A model generated the notes under the pieces. The model saw only the letters and a program-made list of their open reading frames with translations. It was not told where the DNA came from and ran no database searches. Shown here in pieces: positions 33,701 to 44,245 of a DNA stretch of 64,000 bases; the stretch's first letter is position 1; each line of letters starts with the position of its first letter. Source of the stretch: Undaria pinnatifida (taxonomy: Eukaryota; Sar; Phaeophyceae; Laminariales; Alariaceae); NCBI GenBank assembly GCA_012845835.1, contig JABAKD010000010.1, positions 18,686,226-18,750,225 on the forward strand. Reading direction: 5' to 3'. Both the position numbers and the translations under genes were made by a program.

Positions 33701-36700
33701 GCTTTTGGCGTTTGACGTGCCGCCTGTGACTGTAACCCTAATCGTTGCCTTGCCGCCTCTCGCGTTTGATTTTCGCCCTCTAGCGTCTGTTTTCCCGCCT
33801 GCGGCATCTGATTAATATTAACCGTCAACCTCTAGCTTCTGATGTGCTCCCTCTAGAGTGTGACGTTGCCTCTAGCATCCAACTTGCCTCCTCGAACGTC
33901 TGGCTTGAGTGTTTACAACTCGTTTTCCCTCGTAATTTACTAAACGTCAGGTGTGAGTTACTCTAGGTCAACCGACTGAATATTTGATAACGAGCTTTTT
34001 TGTTTTGTTTTTGTTCTTGTTTTCCCGACGTTCCTTGCCGCCTCTTAACATCTGAACGCTATCGTTGCCATCGTGCCAGGGTTGTCGCTACCCTCTCTGA
34101 GCTGGAGAGGCTGCACGCGACGGGGGCGGGGGCGAAGGAGAGAACGCGCTCTGCGGCCGGCATCCTAGAATCTTCGCGAGTGTCGGATGGTACTGAAGAG
34201 ACTGCCACGATGACCGACGACCTGTTGGCGGTGGCGAGATCTCTGGTCACAGACCGCACCTGTTTGATAATCTCTGCGTGGGTATGTGTGGCAGCTCTCG
34301 TTCTCGCTGCGGCGCTTATCCGGGTGAGCCGAAAATTATTTGTTTTTGTTACTTGCTTTGATATTGCGTTTTCGCCAGGGCTGCAGACGTATAATACAGG
34401 ACAGGACGCCTAATAAGAGTTAGGGTAATCGGATCATCTACATCCTATATCTATCGTGATGATGTCATCTGTTGTGCGGGATCTGGGTAGCACGTATCCA
34501 ACCCAGGAAACAAGCGCCAGATCCAGATCGTGCAGATCATCTGGCACTCTCCGGGCAACACTATCCGTATAGCATGTCACACAGGTCATATAGACGATAG
34601 ACCTATCTGCCGTGATAAGACATAGATCGCATAGATCATGTAGATGATTGAATTTAGACCAGGGATCTATTTGCCCGGTGATAATAGATAGTGAATTCGT
34701 GGGAATCTCATCCGCGCGACGTGTGCAAACCCTCCCATTGCCACAGGGGCTGTCGGCGAAAAACAGCAAGGACGGGACTCTCCCTCCCATACCGCTCCTG
34801 CTTACCCCAAGGAGCCACTTTCATGTTGACGCCGCCGAGACCGCGTTACGCTCGCAGTGGGCATCATTGCGCGCCCAGGGTACAGTGGCGACCGCTACCG
34901 TAGTGGCCTCGTTCTGTGTCGTGGCTCTTTGGGTTGGAGGCGATGGGTTTTCGGTGGTGTTGCCGGCCGCTGTGGAAGGCGCTTTTAATAGCGTTATTTC
35001 TTTGCCGGGGGTTTCTATTGTCTGGAAGACGGGGGCGAACTTTTTGGGTTCGGTGGCGAGAGTGGTGGCCGGCGGGGCTCGGTTTATGAACCCGTTTGAC
35101 GGCGCAGGAGACGCGCTTCGCTTGCAGCCGGTCAAGGTGAGGTGGAGAGCAAGCGTCGATTGAGCGTGCGGACCGGTAAGCGGAGCCTTGTTTCTTTTTT
35201 CGTTGTTGGTGTTAATTCAGGTTAGGACGAGAGCAGAGCAAGCAATTCCCAGTGACTTTAGCCCTGGGGTCTGTTGGGGTCTGTAGCGAAAATTCCCAAC
35301 AATCCCCAAATCCACAGCTTTTCAACTTTATCTTCAGGTCTAATTCCACCTTTTGTTAGCCATCCCCTCCCCGACCCAATCCAAATTCACTACCAATCTG
35401 GCTCTGTCGCCAATCAGTCATCAATTCGAAAATTGTTCTGACTTGTAAAATTTGGCTCTGTTCGTCCAGCGGGCTTTTTTGAAAATCTGTCCCCTGTCGA
35501 TCGCAAACTAGGTGCTTTGGGGTATGGGTTTATAATGTTTTTTGTTTGTTTTCGGTGATGCTTCAGGCGGTGACTTGAGCGGAGTGAGTTAGTACGGGAA
35601 ATGCTGCTTTTTGCTTTTTGTTGGTGGTCATTCATCTGATGACAAGAGCAGAGCGAGCGAGGACATAAGCATACTACTGTTTTTTGTAAGTCGTTGGTGA
35701 CCCTTGGGGTCGCAAAACGCACTGCATTACCGGATACCTTTTTAATACAGTGGAGGTCCCACGTCCGCATTAGTTGCGTTCACTTTGCTTCGCGTTCCCA
35801 GTAGCTGCACTAAGGTGGAGCCGGTCCTTTGGGTTTTGGCTGTCCTAGTAGTATCCCAGTGCGGTACACGCCTCCACGACATCACGTAGCGCAGTTCAGT
35901 ACAAGGTAGCATTAGTACCGGCACAATGCCACTAAAACTGAGCTCTGTAGCGCTATACTTGACAGCTGTGAAGGATTGTGCTGTGGTGCTGTACGACAGC
36001 AGTGCTATAGATTTGGGCTACGATCGTCGCGTAGCCTTGGGTGATCAGTATCGGATTACGGGTACATAATCTAAGTCTGCGGTTATAACCGAGCTATGTG
36101 TTACTGGTGCTACAGCAGATTTACCGTAGCAGTACTGAGCACTGTCTTCCGCGATGAAGAGTGAATACGTGCATGCATCCGTCGATAGCATACGCACCAA
36201 AGTCGTATGTGTCCCTGTTTAGTGCCGTACCTCACTATATAGAGTACCACTGTAGTGCGGTATAGAACCTTACCGGGGTATTTGGGCTCCCTCTTTAGTG
36301 CAGTGATTTTCCTATGGCACGGGACCGCTCTAAAATGGGACCCCCACTGTACAGTAGTTTCGAACCAAAGGGTCTGGGCTAGGACTGTGAGGTGGCTGGA
36401 CTTGATGGCTAGTTAAGTAATTGCTACGAACTATACTTGAGTAATAGCTTTTGCCGTAGTTAAGTAATGGCTAGTGTATTGAAGTAATGGCTACTATAGT
36501 TAGGTACTGGCTACTGCTGTAGCTAACTAACGGCTACCGTAGTTGACTAATAGCTACTGTAGTTAACTACCTGGTAATGGCTACTGTAGTGAAGTAATTT
36601 GGTAGCGCAGTAAGCCAACCACCTGGGTTTAGTAATTCTCGATATACCTGGTATACCGCAGTAGGAACCACAAACGTACCGGTCAGACACCACATCGCAG

Positions 36701-39700
36701 AACCCGTTTTTTTTCCTGCCCGCAACTAACTGTAATGCTGTACCTGGTGCTGTGTTACAGTATCTTATGTTGTCTTCGTAGCCAACTAAAACTTCTCATG
36801 GGCGACTTGCTAGTATTACTGTTAATTATAACTTACTATTAGGGTAATCGACCAGATCGCAGACCCTAGACTTTGCGCGGTTACCGTGTTGTGTCAATTT
36901 TGTGGCCTATCCTTTTCGTTAACATGTACCGGTACCTGGGACGTTGTGTTCACCCACTGTGTTCCGTGACGCTCGGTCCTCCTCCCTCTGCCCTATTTGG
37001 TATAGAGGAACATCGTTTTCTGCGCTGTCATAAATCTTCTCATATGCCGGTAAGGCGAGACGGTTTTAACATCTCTTAAATCGATCTCTGGTAATGGAAG
37101 TATCTTAAATCGACCTCTCTTAGTTAGATTTCTCTTGAATCGGCCCTATGTAACCGTTGTAACCGTGACCCCCCCCTACTTTGCTCTCTCTTGCATTGAA
37201 ATCTCTTTAGCGGTGCCCCCCTCTGTACTGGCTATGCCCCCTCTTGAAGGGAGGCATCACTGTATACGTCCTCATCGATTTGCTCTCTCGCCGGCGAGAC
37301 GCGTGCCAAACGATGTTGACTTCTTCTAAATCGAACTTCTTTTTAATTAGGCTTCTCTTAAATCGAAACCTAGTTAACCGTGCCCCCCACTGTACCCGCT
37401 TTGCCCTGCCTTGAATGGACCTCGCTTTAGTCGCTTTAGCCGTGGCCCCCACTGTACTCGCTATGCCCTATCTTAAATCGATCTCTCTTCAACCCGCTAT
37501 GTCCGCTCGTAAGTCGAGATCTCTCTTGAACTGACCTGTTTAACCGCAGCCCCTTCTGTACCCACTACGTATGCTGTGTCACGTTCAGTCCTTCCTCTAG
37601 CCCCCTTGCCCTCTTAGATCCCTCTCTCTTTAATCGATCGATCGATGTATGTTGAAACTGTGTTCGATAGCGTTTGCCTTCTGAGGGTGGTGGCTTGAGG
37701 AGATCTATGCCCCACCCACAGACTTGCGTATTAATACGAACAGTAACCAAAGACTTGCGTATTGATAGGAATAGTAACGTGATCGTGCAATCCGATTAAC
37801 TACGTCCATTAAGTAGTCCATGGCCTAGCTTTAAAAAATCTTCAAATTCGCCATATTCCAACACAAGAAATGGGACATGTATGGGCATATCTATCGGACG
37901 ATGTTGGCTTCAGGAGCCCCGTCATTCGGAACATATTTTTGCGACTGAACGCTTTGAATTCCTCTATCGTAGCACCCTTCCATGCATGGCTTACAGCAGT
38001 AGCTCCAGCTCTCTTAAACCGTAGCCCCCACTGTACTCGCTAACTTGCCGTCACACGTCTTGATTTTTGTGTTGCTGTCTGTGACGTATAGGGGGTGATC
38101 GCCGTGTATGCTGTCGCTGCGGGGTGGATGCTTCTGTTCGTCTACTTGGTACGCGTGCTCGGGGCCGTGGGAAACGGAATGCGTAGAGTGGTCAAGAGGC
38201 CCGATGTACCTTTGGCGGGCTGTGCGCGGTCGCTACGAAACCGCAAGGTTGCCACGGTCGTGGCTAGTGCTTTGATCGTTGCCGCTCACTTGAAGAGCTT
38301 TTCTGTCCCAGTCACGTTTCGGGAAATTACGCTCAAGGGTGAGGAAGGAGTGATGGCTGTGTTGTTGTTGTTTTTATCGCTATATACAGACCTTGGTCCA
38401 GCTCTTTCAAAAAGTTTGAAATATAGTTTACTTTAATCCTCGCACTGCACCACCAAAAACTGCTTGTAATGAGCGTGAAATGCTTTTTTTGGGTAACATC
38501 ATAAAAGGGTTGAGCTCTATAGTTCTAAATACATAGAGAGGGGGCAGCTTGAGTTTGATTACTTGGTACTACAGTAACACCAGGCATGAATCGCTATACA
38601 GCCATACCCCTAAAGCCCATCCCCTGAGAAATTTCTCCGAATGCAAACGTGTCACGAAGATTTAGAGTTGACTATTATCAATTACGTTATCGACGCTTGG
38701 CACGTGTCGAAGACACGACTGTCAGACGTGGCGTTTTTTTCTTGCCATTTTTTTTTGTTCCTGTTTGTGTCAATGTCCACGTGCAGTTTGCTGCCAAGCA
38801 AGTGGGCAGAAACAGGTCAAACATGCGTACGATACTCCCAGTGTATATAGAAAGGGGAGTACCTCTCTGCCGCTGGGGACTGCACTGTTGAATGTCGCGG
38901 TAAGCAAAATTTAATCGTGTTTTTTTTTTAGTATGAAATATGTCAAAGTTAAGCAACAACCATCCGTTCTGACACCACCTCCCACATCTCTTTCGCCTGC
39001 GGTGTGTTTCTTTACGACGACAGGCGAGCTCTCCACCGTGTTCATGGCGCTGTCGCTGTATCTCTACCTCCTGTTGGTCAGCCTTGCCGTATTCCCCTCC
39101 CCTTCACAGGCTGCGTCTACCCACCAGCGCCTTGTCCTCTTGCTTTACGCACCCGCGCCAGCAGTCCTAATGGGCCCACAGCTTGCCGCCGCCGGTATCC
39201 TCGGAGAGCAGGGGGGGGCGCACGAGACATTCGTAGGGTCCGTGGAGCTAATCCTAGCTTCGATAGCCCTCCTGCCTATCGTTGCTAGCGTCTGGTTTGC
39301 GCGCCGGGTCCGCTCGTTCCCGTCCCCCCCCGGCATTTCAGGGCTGCTGTCCGAGCTGCAGGCTCAGATAGCGGAAGAGGTTGCTCGATCTGGCGGCGGC
39401 GGTAATGGCAGTGCTAACGGCTTTACCAGTAAAGGCGGGGCTCGGGGACACCAAGAGTCTGCAGCGGAGCTAGCGGCTGCTGCGTTGGCTAGGCCTAATG
39501 GCCACGGAGCGTGCGGGAAATGCCTCCACGCTGACGGGGGACAAGGAGCGATTTTTGTAGAGACGGATCGGGAACGGGTATCCGTAGGGGTTGGGGTGAC
39601 TCTCGGCCCCGGCTTTAGGGTGGTTGCTTGCGATTGCCCCCAGAAGGACCGGGCCGCCCCGTCGGGTTGGTGCGAGTTTTGTCGCTGCGTGTGCAAGGTT

Positions 39701-39988
39701 TGTGGGGGCTGTAAGGAGGCCACCAGAGCTCTTAAAGCAAGCAGGGGTGCTCGAGGGAGGCAAGCGGGAGGCGAGGGGGAAGCGGGGTTTTCAGGAGAAG
39801 TGGGGGCGGCTGCTACTGTGGGGGTGGTGTCGGTTGCGGTTTTGTACGCCGGGTTGTGGGCGTTTGGGATGAGGGTGATGGCTGCGCCTTGCCACTGTTT
39901 GTGGGCGATGTCTGCGATGGGGGTTGTTTTGTGCGCCCTGCAATGGGGGGCTTGGAGAGATGCGGCTAGCGGGTTGGGAAAGCCATGA
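24419..39988 (+). CDS. PGAP1: GPI inositol-deacylase, PGAP1/Bst1 family
   Basis: Ten exons: 24419-24541, 25911-26261, 26706-26831, 28272-28390, 31816-31923, 32758-33378, 34080-34323, 34747-35136, 38092-38338 and 39024-39988 (stop TGA). All phases agree and the sum, 3294 bases, gives 1097 residues (yeast Bst1 is similar in size). PGAP1 removes the acyl chain from the inositol of GPI anchors in the ER. Seen here: a basic Lys-rich N-terminus, a membrane helix at about residues 49-67, the family block GIPVLFVPGHLGNFKQVRSL, the nucleophile motif GHSLGG (Ser233), GSITDIVTLGTPHHRPP, and DHLALVWCKQL with the probable catalytic His471. Further hydrophobic segments follow, five of them in the last exon. 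An in-frame ATG at 24395 is an alternative start. Oddities: introns of up to 3.4 kb packed with repeats; duplicated acceptors before exon 2; and a Cys-rich module at residues 940-1006 (ten Cys) between C-terminal membrane helices. Confidence 0.9.
24665..24770 (+). repeat. Dispersed 'tttgcaagctgc' family, partial copy
   Basis: Contains 'atttgcaagctgcttgtgat', 'ggtgtgtatgtgctcacaaa' and 'ggatataggccggcgacccc', matching 11680-11750 in order. It lies in intron 1 of the PGAP1 gene, preceded by three successive 'acctggta' words. Confidence 0.65.
25640..25916 (+). repeat. Tandemly duplicated 3' splice site of PGAP1 exon 2
   Basis: Three copies of a pyrimidine tract plus AG and the exon start GGAGAGTC: exon-like starts at 25678, 25817 and 25911 (the last is real). 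The last two units also share 'tttacaacc', 'gttct', 'tggctctt' and an upstream 'tgtgtggaa'. Spacings of 139 and 94 bp are not multiples of three, so use of a decoy would shift the frame. Confidence 0.85.
26970..28110. repeat. Degenerate 'tatttgaccac' minisatellite
   Basis: The phrase (T/A)TTTGACCAC with 'cttctatttga' and 'ttctt' recurs more than a dozen times between about 26980 and 28090, at spacings of roughly 25-40 bp, and is interrupted by the SINE at 27334-27640. It lies in intron 3 of the PGAP1 gene. Confidence 0.7.
27334..27640 (-). mobile_element. tRNA-derived SINE with A-tail, copy 1
   Basis: About 307 bp on the minus strand. The head is tRNA-like: GGTGGCGTATCAGG (A-box region), then GAGTTCGAATCCCCC (B box). 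The body has GCGTGAGTTAGCAACACT, GCGCGATAAAAA, GGGGGGAAGAAGGGA and CCACGGCTTGTCC, and it ends in a 12-base A-tail (T run at 27334-27345). The full-length partner is 31267-31577. It is non-coding and sits in an intron of the PGAP1 gene. Confidence 0.9.
28128..28266 (+). repeat. Minisatellite 'atgccatgtgat', about 12-bp unit
   Basis: About eleven near-perfect units (ATGCCATGTGAT, with variants in AAG or CGTG) directly upstream of the acceptor of PGAP1 exon 4. Confidence 0.9.
28535..28570 (+). repeat. CTCC microsatellite
   Basis: Six to seven repeats of CTCC at the start of the fourth PGAP1 intron. Confidence 0.9.
29300..30790. mobile_element. Cluster of poly-C (poly-G) elements, tandemly arranged
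   Basis: At least ten C runs of 10-25 bases separate conserved spacers. Spacer 1: 'gtttccgcgcacatattgaa' after 'ccgtcaga(t)ttatccc' (29325, 30555, 30690). Spacer 2: 'cgccccaccaaatatcgaaa' to 'atctttcgagagccatccat' (29806 and 30198, nearly identical, 392 bp apart; a diverged third at 29505). Spacer 3: 'tcgcctagacctagcaccac' (29657, 29953, 30070, 30346). Spacer 4: 'tctcacagccgaagtgtatt' (29706, 30119). Proline-rich open frames here are composition artefacts. It lies in intron 4 of the PGAP1 gene. Confidence 0.85.
30885..31115 (-). repeat. Dispersed 'tttgcaagctg' family, reverse copy
   Basis: In order on the plus strand: 'gggttttatagtttctgcgc', 'atcctgttgaccctga', 'gtcgccgacctata', 'gatcggagtatcacacacag', 'cttgcaaagatgagtttcga' and 'gatctcacagctggagtgta'. 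A near twin is at 32335-32585. The last phrase also ends the poly-C units, linking the two families. Confidence 0.75.
31150..31212 (+). repeat. TACTA microsatellite
   Basis: About ten 5-bp units of ACTAT. A complementary tract (TATAG)n lies at 31706-31736, so the two could pair across the SINE at 31267-31577. Confidence 0.85.
31267..31577 (+). mobile_element. tRNA-derived SINE with A-tail, copy 2
   Basis: Full-length partner (about 311 bp) of 27334-27640. Head: 'ccggtggcgtatcagg' (A-box region) and 'gagttcgaatccccccgag' (B box). The body ends 'ctggaaagtagatgtgtgca' followed by an 11-base A-tail at 31567-31577. The two copies differ by scattered substitutions. Confidence 0.9.
32335..32585 (-). 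repeat. Dispersed 'tttgcaagctg' family, reverse copy
   Basis: Shares 'cacgggttttatagtttccg', 'catcctgctgaccctg', 'gtcgccggcctata', 'gatcggagcatcacacgcag' and 'gatctcatagctgta' with 30885-31115. It lies in intron 5 of the PGAP1 gene. Confidence 0.75.
33690..34070 (+). repeat. Degenerate 'gccgcctctagcgtctg' repeat
   Basis: Phrases such as 'gccgcctctcgcgtttga', 'cgccctctagcgtctg', 'gcctctagcatcc' and 'gccgcctcttaacatctga' recur at 25-40-bp spacing up to the acceptor of PGAP1 exon 7. The final unit overlaps the sequence preceding that acceptor. Confidence 0.65.
34430..34695. repeat. Dispersed 'agatcat'-rich repeat, copy 3
   Basis: Shares 'agaccagggatctatttgcc' and many GATC words with 23130-23400. 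It lies in intron 7 of the PGAP1 gene, ending about 50 bp before exon 8. Confidence 0.55.
36395..36610 (+). repeat. Degenerate about 20-bp repeat, 'taatggctactgtagt'
   Basis: About nine units of AGTTAAGTAATGGCTACTGT type with substitutions. It lies in intron 8 of the PGAP1 gene. Confidence 0.75.
37060..38045 (+). repeat. Degenerate repeat with 'cccccactgtactcgctatg' and 'cttaaatcga'
   Basis: Two phrases alternate: 'tctcttaaatcga(t/c)ctct' and 'aaccgt(g)gcccccactgtac'. They recur near 37080, 37125, 37165, 37330, 37380, 37440, 37480 and 38010; a further 'cccccactgtac' is at 36341. A diverged 'tccatggcct' repeat copy (37790-37965) interrupts it. It lies in intron 8 of the PGAP1 gene, ending near exon 9. 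Confidence 0.6.
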
Positions 39989-41640
39989 TGGATTGATTCT
40001 GTGGTGTGGTTTGGCTAGGTATGTGGCGGTGGTGTTGGCCGTGTTGGTTTTGTCGCTACGTGTGGTGGGTGATCGGGATGGAAGATCATTAGTTAGAGTA
40101 GATTCTTCACGGGACGTTTCTTTGGCATATTTTTCTGTCGTTGTGTGCGTGCAGCATAATATCTAGCTAGTGGGCTGGCTTGAGTCTTTGGGTGCCTCTG
40201 GTGCGTAAGATCCGCCTGTTGTGCGACAAACTCGCCAGATGTGTATTCTGTATCATCTGCATGGTGTGTTTGGCGTAGTGGTTGATGCTCATGGCGTGCA
40301 TAGTCGGTGTCGATGACGATACGCGTTGTTTGGAGTATTTCCTTTGATTTCTAGCTTTCTTGGCGACGGGTGCACTCACTCTTACTCGCACTAATAGGGC
40401 ACGAACACGTATTTTGACGGCAAGATCCTCCTTTTTTCTATTTTCGTACGCACGCGGAGGGAGTGAAGTTGGACGCGCTTAGTAGTTGCTAAGCTGGTTG
40501 GTTCCTGGCTATCCTGGCTGTCTGGCGAGGAAGAACCGAAGTGGCAACTGCTGCTGCGCCATTTATTCTACGGAGATATGCACTCACTCATCATATTATT
40601 ATATATTATTATGCGTTAATACTTCACAGGCACTCGTCTACGCTGTATTGGTACCAGGTACCCTGATTCACTTTTTTTTCACACGTTCGGGTTGTCAATT
40701 GTTCTTCTTAACCTGGTACGTTACTATTTTCTGCTGGTATTATTTTTGCCCTCCGACATCATAAAACGTAGATACCGTCCCGATGTAAATATGATATCCT
40801 TCCGTAAATCAGTAGTATCTCTCCTTTTTGCCAACCATTTCCCCTTTTCCCCATAACTTATTCGTTTTTGCTAACGGTTGCCCATCTTCATCCTAATCTT
40901 CATCAGTATTCCATCCCCAGGTCATGGACCGCAGTCGTCCGGCTTCTTCCCCCCCCGGTCGCGGCCTGGCTGTTCCTCTGGGCTAACTTATACCCTGTGC
41001 ACTCGGCGCGAAATCGCGACCTGGGTGGGCACAGATTATCTGGAAGAGGCGCCCCTTGCTTGTGGAAACCTTTCCGCGCTTCGTACGAGGGACGATCCGT
41101 CCGTCCCGCCAACAATGGTGACAGCTACCTGATTGATCAGGTCGCTGCTTTTCTTTCCGAGGCGATACTTTCGGCAACGTTTAAACCCTTACTATCCAGG
41201 GGAGCCACCGGCACGCCACCATTGTTACGTTTGACCAGGAATAATACTTGCTCAGGCAACACGAGAGTCGGCGTGGAGGTACCACTAAGAAGGTGCAGAG
41301 TTGTTTTATTATATTAATGATAGCCTGCGAAAAAGCTACGAGTAATCATCGGTCATCCGACCGGTTTCGCATCTGGCGTGCTTCATATTAATTATTATTA
41401 TTTCGAAATATTGATTGTATTGTTACAACGGCAGTAGTCTAGTAGCACTTTGTTGTGACAGGTACCGGTGTCACAACGAACAACAACAGATAGATACTAT
41501 TGGTCGCAGGTCATGGTACAGAATTATGAGGCCTAAAACAAGTACGCGATGTGAATGAACGTTGTATGTTTTGCTGGTACGCTTTTGCTAGGTAAGATTT
41601 GCGCACGAAAACATTTAATTATGCATTTTCGGGCTATATG
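39989..41640. other. 3' flank of PGAP1 gene, no firm gene
   Basis: Open stretches at 40868-41317 (+) include a fragment TWVGTDYLEEAPLACGNLSA that looks exon-like after a CCCCAG acceptor (40918), but no partner exon was found. Otherwise the region is AT-rich with a few TACCAGGTAC words. Confidence 0.4.
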
Positions 41641-41654
41641 GGTCCTACCGACGA

Positions 41655-41745
41655 CGCCATTTGTTAAGGTATTAGTGGGGTATTAGTCCGTTTGACCACT
41701 TGCAAAAGGTTAACCTTACCCAAACTAAGCCTTATAACAATATAG
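41655..41745 (+). repeat. Inverted-repeat partner, left
   Basis: About 90 bp, 'cgacgacgccatttgttaag' to 'acccaaactaagccttataa', occurs in reverse complement at 46933-47033 with about 90 percent identity by eye, apart from a small insertion. The two could be terminal inverted repeats of one 5.4-kb element or two separate small elements. Confidence 0.8.
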
Positions 41746-43962
41746 TCTAGACTATATAGACTATTATAATAAATAATAGCAACTGCTCAGAACTCACCCT
41801 TGCACTATTATATCGATCTTGCCCTGCTTTTCCTCTCAGTGCCGTTCTGTAAGTTGTACGAACGATGTGTATAACGATCCATTCCCACTAAAAAAATGTG
41901 CGAATTTAATAGTAAAAATGACCGTGCCAACTCGATATGATATTATTGCCAGAGGATATTGCAAGGCGCTTCGCTCCGCGGATGGCATTCGCCGCCCGCT
42001 CTGCACTTATTACCCTGGAAGGAAGACATAATAACTAAGAAAATGCGTGACACCAACAGGAGTCCATGATTAAATGTAAAATTGTCGACTTGAAAATGCC
42101 AAGAGCCTCGTCGCCACATGCTCCAAGAAAACAACCCGGACGCCACATGCAATCATGATGATTGAGTAAACCGTATGTACCCCGTACCCGGTATCTTGCT
42201 GTGTGTAGTACTTGAGACGTGCACGTACCGATGTGTCTGTTTCGAGCTTGTGACTACCGAGAGCTCTTTTTGTCTCTTTTTAGGATGTGACTAATCGGCA
42301 CGGACACTGGGTGTGCCGGGTGGTGGATATTGATGGGTGGAAACATCAGAAAGTGGTACAGCAGTTATTAATAGTACCGGTATGCTTGGACCACGAGTGT
42401 TTTGCGCCCTCTGACAGGCAGTGTACCGGTCGACAGGGAACATATCCACCACATACATAAAGTTTCTTGCATCGGCAGCTCCAGGCGCAGGAAACACACT
42501 TTATCGTACACCGACTCCTACGCTGTACCTACTCAACCAGGGTGGTTGTCACGTTGTCACCGCCGTTGTGCAGGGGGGCATAGATCTCTGAGCGCTGCCG
42601 GTGTGAGGTGGAATATGTCGGCGTATTTCCCCTGCTGTTGTACCGTGAAAAATGGCGCGAAAATAGGTGCGCGAAAATATCATGCGCGAAAAAAAAGCGG
42701 CGGGTTTCCTGCCGGTTCGAAGATTTCCCGCATAAAGGGAAAATCGAGGCCGCCGAACCGCCGAACGCCGAAGTCAGCAGTCGAAGTCACCAAGCAGTCG
42801 TTCAGTAGTCCGCAGTCAGCCGGCACAGCCTTCGATGCGCGATGGCGATAATGATGCGATGACCAGCTCGAGCTAGCCGTCGCGATGTGATGGCCAGGAC
42901 TGAGTCATTCGTGCGGGTACACGGGTAGACGAGACAGGGGGAGTGTTCGGTGATGGGAGGGGGCGGAGGCATGAAGATCATCTGCCGCCTTCGCGCTCGC
43001 TTAAGACCACCTCGACGGCCATCGCAGCCTCCGATTGATTTGCGTCAGACGCAGTGGGGTTTTGCCGTCGACAAAATCAGGTGGGTGGGTGTCTATTGTA
43101 GTGCCTTTGCAACAGGTTTCTATGTATTGCTCCTCAACGAGTAGCCAGTAGGAGCGGGATGAGAAGCAAAGTTTTAGCTTGGTGTGGAATTTGGTTGGAC
43201 GCGTATTGTGTTGTGATCGGACCACCCTTGACCGAACTGCGAGGGAAGCGGAGAATAGATGCTTGGTTAACACTACGTAATCCTCAAGTATCAGTAGTCA
43301 GCAGTAGCTAGAAATCAGTACGAGGAGCAGCATGAGGGGGACGGGAGAAGAAAGGTTTGCTGTGGATATCTGGTTTAGAGATGTAACAATGCATTTGGTT
43401 CAGGTGTTAGGTCGGACCGGTGTTGACCGAATCGAGCAAAAGTTTGTGAGGCAAGTGGGGAGGAGAGGAGAGCAGAGGAGAGCAGAAGAGATTTTTGGTT
43501 CACAGTATTACTCCTCAATGGTTGATCAGTGCTCAGTTGCAGTTGCGCAACCAATACGACGTAAAGGGCGAAAAGACCAGTTGGCTCGGCTTTGAAGTTG
43601 CTTTGGGTATTTGGTTGTGCGAACATGTTGTCTGCAGTTTTGTCTTCATTCAGGTGTTTCGATCGTGCCACCCTCGGCCGAATTGAGTAGGTTCAAGTAA
43701 GTTTGTGAGATTGTGAGGGAAGCGGAGAGGACGGGTTTGGTTCAGGTATGATACTTGATTGGACACCTTTCACGTGTACTGTGTCGTATACACGGCACCT
43801 ATACACAGCACCAACATACTGATTCCGACCACGCCTCGGTATTCTGATGGTGGTGCGATTCACCCCCCTCCACACGCACACCGGTCGCCCCTAACATTCT
43901 CTACTGATGCAACACGCTTGGGCACACACCGACCCCCGAATCGACCGTCTTGACAAAGCCAT

Positions 43963-44015
43963 TATAACTCTTACCCTAACCCTTAGCCTGACCCTAACCC
44001 TAACCCTAACCCTTC
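43963..44015 (+). repeat. Interstitial (CCCTAA)n telomere-type tract
   Basis: The tract reads 'accctaacccttagcctgac' and then three clean CCCTAA units; the complementary strand is TTAGGG. The latter is the telomere unit reported in many stramenopiles (established knowledge). It is flanked by ordinary sequence, so it is internal. Confidence 0.8.
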
Positions 44016-44119
44016 TCCCTAGATGCGTGCTACGATTTAGAGGTATATTAACACCCACTTACTTTTTTGGCGAAAACATACTTACTTTCTGAATTTTGGG
44101 GTACTTCTTAACCCACGAA

Positions 44120-44245
44120 TATTATCGGTATCACGATTATCGGTGATACCGGCCGTAATATCGGTTGTGATATCGATGATATCGGCTGTAATATCGATGA
44201 TATCGGCTGTGATATCGGTGATATCGGTGATATCGACGGAATTTC
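44120..44245 (+). repeat. GATATCGGT/GATATCGATGATATCGGC minisatellite
   Basis: About nine alternating units of GATATCGGTGAT, GATATCGATGAT and GGCTGTAATATCG. The self-complementary word GATATC recurs every 9-18 bp. Confidence 0.85.

Noticed and set aside
40868-41317. 149-codon plus-strand open frame
   Set aside because: Two other frames of the same strand are partly open, and no acceptor-donor pair links it to a neighbouring gene.
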